DNA from: Campylobacterales bacterium
GTDB lineage: Bacteria; Campylobacterota; Campylobacteria; Campylobacterales; Sulfurovaceae
Length of the DNA: 64,000 nt
Direction of reading: 5' to 3'
Assembly (NCBI GenBank): GCA_014763895.1
Contig: JACXUM010000009.1
Coordinates: forward strand, 29,001 to 93,000
Made by a program: the position numbers and the translations under genes. Below are positions 55,923 through 63,467 of the stretch, one piece after another. Positions within the stretch are counted from its first letter, which is position 1. Every line of letters starts with the position of its first letter. Under the pieces are notes generated by a model. The model ran no database searches. It saw only the letters and a list, made by a program, of their open reading frames with translations, and had not been told where the DNA came from.

Positions 55923-55952
55923 AGCAGATTCTTTACCTGATCTGCTTTCTAA
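55922..55952 (+). terminator. Terminator of the secreted-protein gene
   Basis: AAAGCAGAT and ATCTGCTTT form a 9-bp stem starting at the stop codon, with a 10-base loop. A second perfect 10-bp hairpin (AGTGTCTGCT/AGCAGACACT, loop GTA) lies at 55987-56009. Confidence 0.6.
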
Positions 55953-56103
55953 AAATTACGAGATGTTGCTGCGCCAAATCCTTTAGAGTGTCTGCTGTAA
56001 GCAGACACTTGAATATAGAGGAAGATAGCTATGTTTAAAGTTAGTTCCCAAAAACGATAGTTTGAGGGATCTCATATCGTTTATTGTCTACTTCTCTGGA
56101 TGA

Positions 56104-56670
56104 TTAGTTCTTCAGTTTTAGCTTCTGCAAATAATTCATTTCTGGAAATAACTCTTTATCTTTGAGGTGAATAAATTTCTGAAGCTTTTTTTGATCTTCG
56201 GTTATATGAACCGAAGTAGACCATTTCTCTTTTACGATATTGCCTTTAAGAGAGCCGTTTTGTATGGCTTTCTCGACAACTTCGCTATCCATCAATGAGA
56301 TGCCAAGCGAGTCTGAACTTGCTATATATTTCACACATAAATATCCCTTGGTATCGGGCTGCAAGGGGTGTACCCACTTAAGGTTGAGGTAGTTATTTCC
56401 TTCCAATGACGTGGTATGTCCGGAAAACTTAGAAGCCTCTAGCTCTTTATCTTTGTCAAAATCCACCATGATCAGTTTGAGCAGCTTGGATTTTTCATCC
56501 AGTCCGATATGGATATACCCGGTTTCATTTCCATCCGCCCAGAACCATGTTCCCAAGATCGAGGGGTCTATCGGTTCTTTGTTGGGGTCTGTTAAAGGGT
56601 TGTCCGAATCAGGAACACAACCTGCCAGTATCAGTATAGTCAATAGTGTCATCAAAAAATAGCGTATCAT
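56104..56670 (-). CDS. Lipoprotein of unknown function
   Basis: The 188 residues have a lipobox LILAGC near residue 18 after a hydrophobic stretch. The mature part (DPSILGTWFWADGNETGYIH) suggests a small beta-barrel (lipocalin-like) start, but I do not recognise a family. Its N-terminus is preceded by GGGGAAGAAAAGATG on the minus strand. Confidence 0.7.
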   Translation of the reverse strand: MIRYFLMTLLTILILAGCVPDSDNPLTDPNKEPIDPSILGTWFWADGNETGYIHIGLDEKSKLLKLIMVDFDKDKELEASKFSGHTTSLEGNNYLNLKWVHPLQPDTKGYLCVKYIASSDSLGISLMDSEVVEKAIQNGSLKGNIVKEKWSTSVHITEDQKKLQKFIHLKDKELFPEMNYLQKLKLKN

Positions 56671-56746
56671 CTTTTCTTCCCCTTTTATCTCATAGTATCA
56701 GTATATAGGAAATGTCCAGCCATAACAAGAAATAGGCTAACAAGTA

Positions 56747-58140
56747 TCATCTGCTGGAAGTACAGCAAAACTGTTCTGCGCAGCCCTCATTTCCGCTATA
56801 CTTTTCCCAGTCTATTTGGGGGGGCAGGGCTGCAACCCGTTTTTCGTACTCTTCTTTGCTGATCTCCTCGTATGGCATCTGTACGTAATTCCCGTTTTTG
56901 TTATAGGGCATCATGGAGACCGATTTGATGAGCGGGGCGAACTGTGCGAGCATATGCTCGATCTGATCCCCCTCGCGCTGCGTATCAAAGGAGATCGTAC
57001 AGCTGACCATATTGTCGCTCCATTCGCGCTGTAGCATCGCCAGCAAAGCAAACTGCTCCCATGCGGATACTTCCGTGACTTTGCGGGTCTTGCCCTGGTT
57101 GATAGGAAATTCGAAGATTGTTGTGTTGGCGCTGTAGCGGTCTGCTTCGTTGGGGATACCGGCTGATTTGAGAACCTTGCAAATGGAGGATTGACTACCG
57201 ACCCGCATACGCCGTATCGCGTACTGGAAGTTTGGGAAGTGCATCCCGGAACTCACCCCGACGAGTTGGCTGATCGTACCGGATGGTTTGACTGTCGTCA
57301 CCCGAATGGAAGCCGGAATCCCCGCTTCGCAGGCCAGTTCACGGTTGAGCGAATAGACCAGCTTGTATCCCTTCCGAAGTCTGCGGGTCAGTTCAGCCGT
57401 CCCCAACTCATCGAGCATATCCGCGATCCCCGAAAGGCTTACACCGATGCGGCGGTTTTTTAAGATGATCTCATTGGTTTCGTTTCGATGTGTTGGCAGC
57501 AGGGCTACGGTGGAAGCGTAGAAGGTAGCAAACTCCAGTGCTTTATAGAATGCTGCTTCATCTTCACAGCGGGCATGAAAGACTTCGGCGAGGTTGCAGA
57601 GCTCGAAGCTTTCCAGGGCGATCTCGGAACAGGGATTTGCCAGCCATGCCTTATCTTCCGCCTTTTCACCGTAGCGGGCATACTTTTGAACATTGATGAG
57701 GTTCATGATGCCCGGTTCGCCGTTATCTTTGATATGTTTGGCGATCAGGGGCAGTTTTTGGAAATCCTCGTTTTTCTCCAGTACCACCGTGTTGTTGGAC
57801 ATCCAGCCTATTTGGGCACGTTCGGGGTGTTTGGTGTAGTCTTTGAGTTCCAAAAAGGTTTGATCATCTACCGATCCAAGGGCGATCTGGGCACTGCGTC
57901 GCACATTGCCAGCCACCACGCACGCGCCGATAGCATTCATGATGTCCGCGACACAGCGGGTCGGGTCGGAACCTCCCAAAACATAAGTATCGAGGTAGCT
58001 TTCGATGCGTTGATGGAGCTGTTCCAACGGTTCCGGCCCTGACGCCGTACCGCCGAATCCTTTGATGGGTGAACCTTCGGGACGGATGGCGGAGTAGTCA
58101 AACGTATGCCACGTCCCGTTCCTGGTATAGCTCTCGGATA
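56747..58140 (-). pseudogene. nrdJ: Adenosylcobalamin-dependent ribonucleotide reductase (class II), 5'-truncated
   Basis: About 460 residues match the C-terminal two thirds of class II triphosphate reductases: FDYSAIRPEGSPIKGFGGTA, ACVVAGNVRRSAQIALGS, NPCSEIALESFELCNLAEV (active-site Cys), KNRRIGVSLSGIAD, TTVKPSGTISQLVG and EQFALLAMLQREWSDNM, ending in a Cys-rich tail for reactivation. The N-terminal part, with the first redox Cys, is missing; the frame runs on to 58234 but only as antisense of ribF. Codon use looks more GC-rich than the neighbours. Either a transferred remnant or one side of a rearrangement. Confidence 0.8.
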
Positions 58141-58542
58141 GCGCTTGCCAACAAACTGTTGGGACGAACCTACGAGATAGAAGGGGAAGTGATCCGTGGT
58201 CAGGGGCTTGGAAGGAAATCTTTCGTACCGACACTGAACCTTTTTATAGACCATTATCAATTGCCGATGGAAGGGGTGTATGCTACACAGACAAAGGTTG
58301 ATGGCCAGTGGCATGACTCGGTCAGTTTCTTAGGACACCGAGTGACGACCGATGGCCATTTTGCAGTAGAGACCCATATCTTGGATGAGCAGGTGGATGA
58401 CGTACACAGTTTTGTATCGCTGCGTTTTATAGAACTGATACGGGTCAATAAAAAGTTTGAAAACTTCGAATCATTGAAAAGTCAGATCGATGAGGATATG
58501 GTAAGAGCGAAAGAGGTATTGAATGAAAGACAAAGTATTTGA
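58129..58542 (+). pseudogene. ribF: Riboflavin kinase domain of RibF, 5'-truncated
   Basis: About 135 residues of the C-terminal flavokinase domain are present: RIALANKLLGRTYEIEGEVI, GQGLGRKSFVPTLNLF, GVYATQTKVDG and HILDEQVDDVHSF. The N-terminal FAD synthetase domain is absent. The frame opens at 58069, but residues before about 58129 are antisense nrdJ and unrelated. Standard RibF is about 280 residues. It leads into cmoA with a 20-base overlap, as in other Campylobacterota. Confidence 0.8.
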
Positions 58543-59230
58543 AAAACCCATAGAGAAGAAGTTTGAGTTTGATGAGGCGGTGGCTTCTGTGTTTGACGAT
58601 ATGCTGAGTCGTTCGGTGCCTTTTTATAATGAGGTGCGCAAACTGATGATCGCAGTGATCGTCGCAGAGCAGGCAGATGGCAAAAGTGTACTTGACCTAG
58701 GCGCTTCTACGGCGAAGTTTTTACTTGATCTTGATGCAAAACTTGAGACAAAGATGCATCTTAAGGGGATAGACAATTCTCAGGCGATGCTTGATCGTGC
58801 CAGACAAAAATGTGTGGTATTTGGCGCAGATATTGCGCTGGAGTTTGCCGATATGCTGGAGTATCGCTATGAAGGGCTTGACTTTATTACCGCCAATTAT
58901 ACGCTTCAGTTCATACGTCCGATGCAGCGTGTGGAGTTGGTGGGGCAGATATATGAGGGGCTTAATGAAGGGGGGATGTTTCTCTTTTCCGAAAAGGTTG
59001 TTTTTGATGACAAACGGCTTGATAAGCAGCTGATAGATATCTACTACGACTACAAAAAAGAGCAGGGCTATAGCGCCTATGAGATCGCACAAAAACGCGA
59101 GGCGCTTGAAAATATCCTGATCCCTTTTACCATAGAGGAAAATATCGCTATGTGTCAAAAGGCAGGGTTTAAACAGATCACGACACTCTTTCAGTGGGCC
59201 AACTTTGTGACCTTTGTCGCCAAAAAATAA
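58523..59230 (+). CDS. cmoA: Carboxy-S-adenosyl-L-methionine synthase
   Basis: Makes carboxy-SAM for tRNA cmo5U34. The 235 residues have [20 protein letters not shown], a SAM-binding loop [37 protein letters not shown] and [20 protein letters not shown], the CmoA pattern. It overlaps the ribF remnant, so it should still be read from its own or an upstream promoter. Confidence 0.92.
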   Translation: MKDKVFEKPIEKKFEFDEAVASVFDDMLSRSVPFYNEVRKLMIAVIVAEQADGKSVLDLGASTAKFLLDLDAKLETKMHLKGIDNSQAMLDRARQKCVVFGADIALEFADMLEYRYEGLDFITANYTLQFIRPMQRVELVGQIYEGLNEGGMFLFSEKVVFDDKRLDKQLIDIYYDYKKEQGYSAYEIAQKREALENILIPFTIEENIAMCQKAGFKQITTLFQWANFVTFVAKK

Positions 59231-59511
59231 GCGTCAAAACTTCATTTAAACTTGACTCATGGATCCCCGATCAAGTCGGGAATGACGGAATCTACAAATC
59301 CATCAAAACCACCAAACCGTAGGGGTAACCCTCATGGTTACCCCTCCACCGTCATTGCGGGCTTGACCCGCAATCTGAATGACGCACCAACCAAAGGCGA
59401 CAACAAGGGATCGCCCCTACAGATCATTGTCACCATCTTGCACAACCCACCAAACCAACGTTATATTAACGTTACATTTCATGTTTTAAGCAAAAACTGT
59501 TAAAGGGGGGG
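59231..59511. repeat. Cluster of REP-like palindromes
   Basis: This gene-free stretch holds several hairpins: ATCCCCGA/TCGGGAAT near 59262-59282, AGGGGTAACC/GGTTACCCCT around 59321-59345, and ATTGCGGG/CCCGCAAT around 59355-59375. The motif GTCATTGCG recurs near 61630 and 62240. Such repeats are typical REP elements mobilised by RAYT transposases, one of which lies at 62409. Confidence 0.6.
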
Positions 59512-59517
59512 TATAAT
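59512..59517 (+). promoter_or_regulatory. -10 box (TATAAT) for DGR target 1
   Basis: GGGGGGGTATAATATTTGC, 82 bases before the target-1 start. No clear -35. Confidence 0.45.
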
Positions 59518-59598
59518 ATTTGCAACAGTGTGGGTGGAGAATCGCTTCGTGATTTACTACTTCAATTTCTGCAAAACTCAATAACAAAAGGAGACTCA

Positions 59599-60150
59599 AT
59601 GAAACAGTGGTTTAGAGGATTTTTGGTCAGTACGTTTGTCGTACTTTTGACAGCGTGTGGCGGTGGGGGTGGTGGCACAACAGCTTCAGGACTCAAAAAA
59701 ACAGGGCAAACCACAAGCTACTATCCAGGCGATGACGGTGATCTCCAAAAAGGGGTCGATCACAACTACAGCAGAGACGATGCCAAAGAGGTGGTGACGG
59801 ACCATGTCACGGGGTTGATGTGGCAGGACGACGCTACAGCAGCATCGACACAGCTCACTTGGCAAGCAGCGATAGACCACTGTGATGCTCTTGATACCAC
59901 CGCAAACGGCGGGTATAGCGACTGGAGACTGCCGACGGTAGGGGAGTTGGAGAATATCGTAGATTATGGCAGAAGCAATCCGGCTATCAGCCCACTCTTT
60001 CAAAATACTAACCCCGACAACTATTGGTCTTCTACTACCTATGCAGGCGATAGTGACGTTGCGTGGTATGTGAACTTCCGCCTTGGCTATGTCAACGCCT
60101 ACTATAAGGACAGTAGCTATTATGTCCGTTGTGTCAGAGCAGGAGAGTGA
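59599..60150 (+). CDS. DGR variable lipoprotein, target 1 (DUF1566/C-type-lectin-like)
   Basis: About 183 residues. A lipoprotein signal with lipobox LLTACGG anchors it outside. The C-terminal DUF1566/Lcl domain (GLMWQDDATAASTQLTWQAA, YSDWRLPTVGELENIVDY, NYWSSTTYAG, YYVRCVRAGE) is the C-lectin fold often used by diversity-generating retroelements. The last 41 codons are the variable repeat VR1. ATG at 59599 with AAAGGAG upstream. A hairpin terminator follows. The variable residues would face a ligand. Confidence 0.88.
   Translation: MKQWFRGFLVSTFVVLLTACGGGGGGTTASGLKKTGQTTSYYPGDDGDLQKGVDHNYSRDDAKEVVTDHVTGLMWQDDATAASTQLTWQAAIDHCDALDTTANGGYSDWRLPTVGELENIVDYGRSNPAISPLFQNTNPDNYWSSTTYAGDSDVAWYVNFRLGYVNAYYKDSSYYVRCVRAGE
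60012..60134 (+). repeat. DGR variable repeat VR1
   Basis: A 123-base segment with the same length as the template at 60728-60850. I count 18 differences, and every one falls on a template adenine (A to G, T or C), clustered in AAC/AAT codons. All other bases are identical. This is the signature of adenine-directed mutagenic retrohoming. Confidence 0.95.
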
Positions 60151-60166
60151 GTTGATTTTTGTGGTT

Positions 60167-60193
60167 AGGGGCGTTAGCCCCTCGAAATTTTTT
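60167..60193 (+). terminator. Terminator of DGR target 1
   Basis: AGGGGC-GTTA-GCCCCT then CGAAATTTTTT, 17 bases after the stop. The same cassette follows target 2. Confidence 0.75.
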
Positions 60194-60263
60194 GGATGTG
60201 AAAGCGATACTGTAGCTTCACAAAACAGGTGAGGCTAAAACCTCCCTTCCTGTAGCAGGAGCG

Positions 60264-60623
60264 ATGACGAATAGCCACGAACTACCCATATTTCGTTCAG
60301 CCTTGGAGTTGGCGGTCTATATGGAGACGATAGTCAAAGGGTTTGACAAGTATCACAAATACACGATCGGTGAAGAGATGAGGCGATTTTCCAAAGAGAT
60401 GCTCTTCATCATCAATAGAGTGGGTTTGGCTAACGATCGACACGGAGCATTGATAGAGTTGCGAGATAGGTGTGAGGATATGAAGATGCTGCTGCTTATC
60501 TCCAAAGAGCTGCAAGCATTCAAGAGTTTCAAGCAGTTTGAGCATAGCTCCAAACTTACTATTGATATCGCCAAACAAGCTGCGGGATGGCTCAAAAGCA
60601 CGGCGAGAGTCTCAAAGTCTTGA
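60264..60623 (+). CDS. avd: DGR accessory variability determinant (Avd-like four-helix bundle)
   Basis: The 119-residue helical protein starts LPIFRSALELAVYMETIVKG, with KYHKYTIGEEMRRFSKEMLF and a terminal IDIAKQAAGWLKS. This matches Avd proteins, basic pentameric partners that bind DGR reverse transcriptase and template RNA. Position between target 1 and the template repeat is the standard DGR order. AGGAG lies unusually close (two bases) to the ATG, so initiation may be weak. Confidence 0.85.
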   Translation: MTNSHELPIFRSALELAVYMETIVKGFDKYHKYTIGEEMRRFSKEMLFIINRVGLANDRHGALIELRDRCEDMKMLLLISKELQAFKSFKQFEHSSKLTIDIAKQAAGWLKSTARVSKS

Positions 60624-60727
60624 TTTTGAGAGAGTGCCATTTTGCTCTGCGGTATCTCTGCCGATGTGTATAAAAAGGACTTTTGTGACATTTTTGCAAA
60701 AGAGGATGAAATGAGATACTGATATAG

Positions 60728-60850
60728 CCCCAACAACTATTGGTCTTCTACTACCAATGCAGACAATAGTGACAATGCGTGGAATGTGAACTTCAACAAT
60801 GGCAATGTCAACAACAACAATAAGGACAATAGCAATTATGTCCGTTGTGT
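60728..60850 (+). repeat. DGR template repeat (TR)
   Basis: This 123-base non-coding copy of the VR sequence has AAC or AAT at the variable codons and about 44 adenines. Read in the VR frame it gives many Asn (for example NNNNKDNSNYVRC). It ends in the shared, invariant TATGTCCGTTGTGT that would act as the initiation-of-homing boundary. Adenine-only differences with VR1 and VR2 prove its template role in the past. About 105 bases of leader separate it from avd. Confidence 0.95.
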
Positions 60851-60865
60851 GCGAAGATGTAGGAC

Positions 60866-61319
60866 TAATGAAAAATGAAAAATGAAAAATGAAAAATTGT
60901 GTCTGTTTTTTATATACTTCATAAAAAGGATTTTTTTGTGAAAGAGAATATTTTAAAGACAAAAAGTTATGCTTTTGCTCTACGCGTGGTGAAACTTTAT
61001 AAGTATTTGTGCATACATAAAGAATATGTGCTTAGTAAACAAGTTTTGCGTTCGGGTACGGCTGTGGGTGCTTTGGTGTCAGAAGCTGTCAAAGGCAGAT
61101 TTTATCTCCAAGCTAAGCATAGCACTTAAAGAAGCCAATGAAACATTGTATTGGCTCTCTTTGTTGAAAGATTCGGAGTATATAGATGAGAAAATGTTAA
61201 AAAGTATAGAGCCTGACGCTAAAGAACTTATAAAGTTTTTGGTGTCAAGTATAAATACTGCAAAGAAAAATAATGCACAATAATCTATTTTTCATTTTTC
61301 ACTATACAATTTTCATTAA
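60866..61319. mobile_element. Inserted cassette flanked by inverted TGAAAAA repeats
   Basis: TGAAAAA-type repeats in four tandem units (60866-60899) follow the template, and the reverse-complement motif TTTTTCATTTTTCAC lies at about 61289-61303, with a further TTTTCATTAAT to 61319. Between them is an IVP-type gene. The cassette separates the template from the reverse transcriptase tail, so it probably inserted into the DGR. Confidence 0.5.
60938..61283 (+). pseudogene. Four-helix-bundle (23S rRNA intervening-sequence type) protein, frameshifted
   Basis: The N-terminal part (VKENILKTKSYAFALRVVKL, then VLSKQVLRSGTAVGALVSEA) is in one frame and the C-terminal part (LSKADFISKLSIALKEANET, LYWLSLLKDSEYIDEKML) in another. 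The switch lies near 61085-61100. Joined, they make an IVP/S23-type four-helix bundle. The start is GTG with AAAAAGGA upstream. The frameshift makes it a probable pseudogene unless it is a sequencing error. Confidence 0.72.
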
Positions 61320-61320
61320 T

Positions 61321-61566
61321 ATGGGCTACATCATCCGCCCCAACTATACTCTCGTACGCCGTCGTGTGGTCAATAACTACAAATATAAAAAAGCTAAATA
61401 TTTGGAAGTGTACGAAAACCAAAAAGGCACAATGAGCCTCGTAGAGATAAAGCAGTTTTTATCTGTGCGAGCTTCATTTGTGAGTCATATCAAACACGCA
61501 AATAGCTTCAATCTATACAACAAAGCAGGGAGGATCAATGAGACAAATCCGTTTGCCTACCCGTAG
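61321..61566 (+). pseudogene. DGR reverse transcriptase, C-terminal fragment
   Basis: About 80 residues match the end of DGR reverse transcriptases: YIIRPNYTLVRRRVVNNYKY and FLSVRASFVSHIKHANSFNL are typical of the thumb and tail (RRRVVNN, SYLGHLKHANS). The catalytic palm, with YXDD, is missing, and no other RT is in the window. An in-frame ATG at 61273 lies in the inserted cassette. Confidence 0.75.
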
Positions 61567-61680
61567 GCTTGGCAGCGCCAAACCTACAGCACAAAGACAT
61601 GGATTGCTTCGTCACTTTGTTCCTCGCAACGACAAAGAACCGTCATTGCGAACGAAGTAAAGCAATCTAAAACACAGTGG
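61567..61680. repeat. REP-like inverted repeats before target 2
   Basis: GGATTGCTTCGTCACTTTGT is echoed as GAACGAAGTAAAGCAATC, forming a long imperfect hairpin, with GTCATTGCG in the second arm. Otherwise non-coding. Confidence 0.5.
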
Positions 61681-61706
61681 TCAAAACCACACAAAAGGAG
61701 AAAAAA

Positions 61707-62132
61707 ATGAAAAAAACACTACTCACACTGATGGCGATAGCCACACTAGCAAGCGCAGACTTCACAAAGAGCGGCGATATCGTCACCGATAGCACCACAG
61801 GGCTACAGTGGCAGGACGACGCTACAGCAGCATCGACACAGCTCACTTGGCAAGCAGCGATAGACCACTGCGAAGCGCTCACACTAGGAGGACATAGCGA
61901 CTGGAGACTTCCTAATATCAATGAACTTAAATCCATCATTGATAGAACCAAAATCAATCCTGCTATTGTAAGTGGATTTGCCAATACTAGCTCCGACTTC
62001 TATTGGTCTTCTACTACCCTTGCAGACAATAGTGACAATGCGTGGCATGTGTACTTCAACTTTGGCTATGTCAGCTACCACTACAATAAGGGCACTAGCC
62101 TTTATGTCCGTTGTGTCAGAGCAGGAGAGTGA
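61707..62132 (+). CDS. DGR variable secreted protein, target 2 (DUF1566/C-type-lectin-like)
   Basis: About 141 residues. It has a signal peptide (KTLLTLMAIATLASA) but no lipobox, so it is secreted or loosely attached. A Lcl/DUF1566 domain follows: GLQWQDDATAASTQLTWQAA, HSDWRLPNINELKSIIDR, FYWSSTTLAD, LYVRCVRAGE. It shares a 62-base identical stretch with target 1 (59821-59882 and 61809-61870) outside the VR. RBS AAAGGAG. The last 42 codons are VR2. Lies downstream of the RT tail. Confidence 0.85.
   Translation: MKKTLLTLMAIATLASADFTKSGDIVTDSTTGLQWQDDATAASTQLTWQAAIDHCEALTLGGHSDWRLPNINELKSIIDRTKINPAIVSGFANTSSDFYWSSTTLADNSDNAWHVYFNFGYVSYHYNKGTSLYVRCVRAGE
61991..62116 (+). repeat. DGR variable repeat VR2
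   Basis: The 126-base copy shows 18 adenine substitutions relative to the template, one extra codon in the AAC run, and one C/T difference at the second base of the shared boundary. The variable codons differ from those of VR1. Confidence 0.9.
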
Positions 62133-62148
62133 TTTGGTTTTTGTGGTT

Positions 62149-62176
62149 AGGGGCGTAAGCCCCTCGAAATTTTTTT
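62149..62176 (+). terminator. Terminator of DGR target 2
   Basis: AGGGGC-GTAA-GCCCCT followed by CGAAATTTTTTT, 16 bases after the stop. A copy of the terminator after target 1. Confidence 0.75.
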
Positions 62177-62279
62177 GACATTGTGAGTGGCAAGGCGGTC
62201 TTAACCGTGGATTGCTTCACCCTAAAGGGTTCGCAATGACCGTCATTGCGGGCTTAACCACTTCCGATTTTGCGGGCTT

Positions 62280-62332
62280 TCTCGTCCCACCTCTCCGAAG
62301 GTGGGATGCATAGGCAATCGTATATGCTTCCC
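62280..62332 (+). repeat. 53-base direct repeat, copy 1
   Basis: TCTCGTCCCACCTCTCCGAA followed by GGTGGGATGCATAGGCAATC and GTATATGCTTCCC. The CCCACC/GGTGGG pair makes it palindromic. An identical copy is at 62991-63043, and short versions lie near 63763 and 63823 (inverted). They flank the RAYT gene. Confidence 0.85.
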
Positions 62333-62408
62333 AATGATAACATTACAATATGAGACAAAAACACTTCTTCTTCTCTATGTCAACTATACTAAACCAAAAA
62401 GAGTAAAA

Positions 62409-62816
62409 ATGGGAAGAAGCAGATATAAGATCTATGAACCGACTCATCCTCACTTCGTGACCTGTACGATACTGCACTGGTTGCCGATATTTACAAGAAA
62501 AGAGAGTGTGGCTATCATATTGGATTCTCTCAAACATCTACAAAGACAAGACAATCTAAAGCTATACGCCTATGTCATACTTGAAAACCATCTGCATATG
62601 ATCGTACAGAGTGATGACCTTCAAAAAAGTATGGAGTCATTCAAGAAATATACAGCAGTGGAGATACTTAAACTTCTACATCAAGAGAATGTCACTACTC
62701 TACTAGACCAACTGGCATTTTATAAAAAGGCACACAGAAAGGAGAAGACATTTCAAGTATGGGAAGAAGGATACCAACCCAAACTGCCCAAATCCGTAAA
62801 TAGAAAAATCCAATAA
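62409..62816 (+). pseudogene. REP-associated tyrosine transposase (RAYT), C-terminally truncated
   Basis: The 135-residue Y1 transposase has PHFVTCTILHWLPIFTR at its start and the HUH motif in VILENHLHMIVQSDD. The body ends FQVWEEGYQPKLPKSVNRKI and stops, whereas full RAYTs continue with the helix that carries the catalytic Tyr (usually before NPVKRGY). So it is probably inactive. Surrounded by the 53-base direct repeats it may once have mobilised. Confidence 0.72.
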
Positions 62817-62910
62817 AAGGGAAAACAGCGTAAAATAAGGGAAAAGAAAGACAAAAGCGACACTAAACACTTTCACCCATTTGGTGAAGCTTTTGCCAAG
62901 GAGTAAAAGT

Positions 62911-63024
62911 ATGCCACAAGGTGTGTTAAATTTTTCTGTGGAGGGAACAAGCGAGTCGCTGACTTCCAATGCAGGCACGATATTATTTTTTCTCGTCCCA
63001 CCTCTCCGAAGGTGGGATGCATAG
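62911..63024 (+). pseudogene. N-terminal fragment of an IS1380-type transposase
   Basis: MPQGVLNFSVEGTSESLTSN followed by AGTILF resembles the start of IS1380-family transposases, and AAGGAG lies seven bases upstream. The frame then runs into the 53-base repeat (from 62991) and stops. It is too short to be certain of the family. Confidence 0.45.
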
Positions 63025-63043
63025 GCAATCGTATATGCTTCCC
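62991..63043 (+). repeat. 53-base direct repeat, copy 2
   Basis: Identical over 53 bases to copy 1 at 62280. The following bases (CACTATGAGATAAAAAC) also resemble those after copy 1. The remaining sequence to the toxin-antitoxin pair (63044-63266) has no gene that I can support. Confidence 0.85.
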
Positions 63044-63266
63044 TGACTTAACATCGGTAAATAATATTACACTATGAGATAAAAACTTTCTCGTTACCAC
63101 GCTATCCGCGTGGCAATGCATACAAAAGCTCAATAAACAAAAGAGTTATCAACCGCTTAATCTAACATCTATGCCCCCAAAACACTCTCTTTTGAGTTCA
63201 CTGCGCAATTGCAAACATCACTGCTTTGTGATATAATATTTTCATATTATGAACTGGAGATAGAAA

Positions 63267-63467
63267 ATGAGTATTAACGATATTTTGCAACAAGCACTCC
63301 AACTCAAAGCCAATGAACGCTCCAAGCTCGTTGATGAACTTTTAAAAAGTCTTGATAAGCCTGATGAAGAGATAGAGAAAATTTGGGCAGACGAGGCTCA
63401 AAAAAGACTCAAAGCCTACAGGGAAGGAAAGCTCAAAACAGTCCCTATGCAAGAAGTATTTGCCTAA
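63267..63467 (+). CDS. Addiction-module antitoxin (RelB-like, short)
   Basis: The 66 residues are helical, of the addiction-module family: NDILQQALQLKANERSKLVD, then ELLKSLDKP and WADEAQKRLKAYREGKLKTV. GGAG lies eight bases before the ATG. The stop shares one base with the toxin start (TAATG). Confidence 0.82.
   Translation: MSINDILQQALQLKANERSKLVDELLKSLDKPDEEIEKIWADEAQKRLKAYREGKLKTVPMQEVFA

Noticed and set aside
57488..58042. 184-codon plus-strand frame opposite nrdJ
   Set aside because: Antisense shadow; the nrdJ motifs on the minus strand are unambiguous.
58069..58128. N-terminal extension of the ribF remnant
   Set aside because: These codons are antisense nrdJ sequence and do not resemble RibF.
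59252..59503. 83-codon frame in the gap after cmoA
   Set aside because: It is made of palindromic repeats, has no ribosome-binding site, and its translation has no recognisable pattern.
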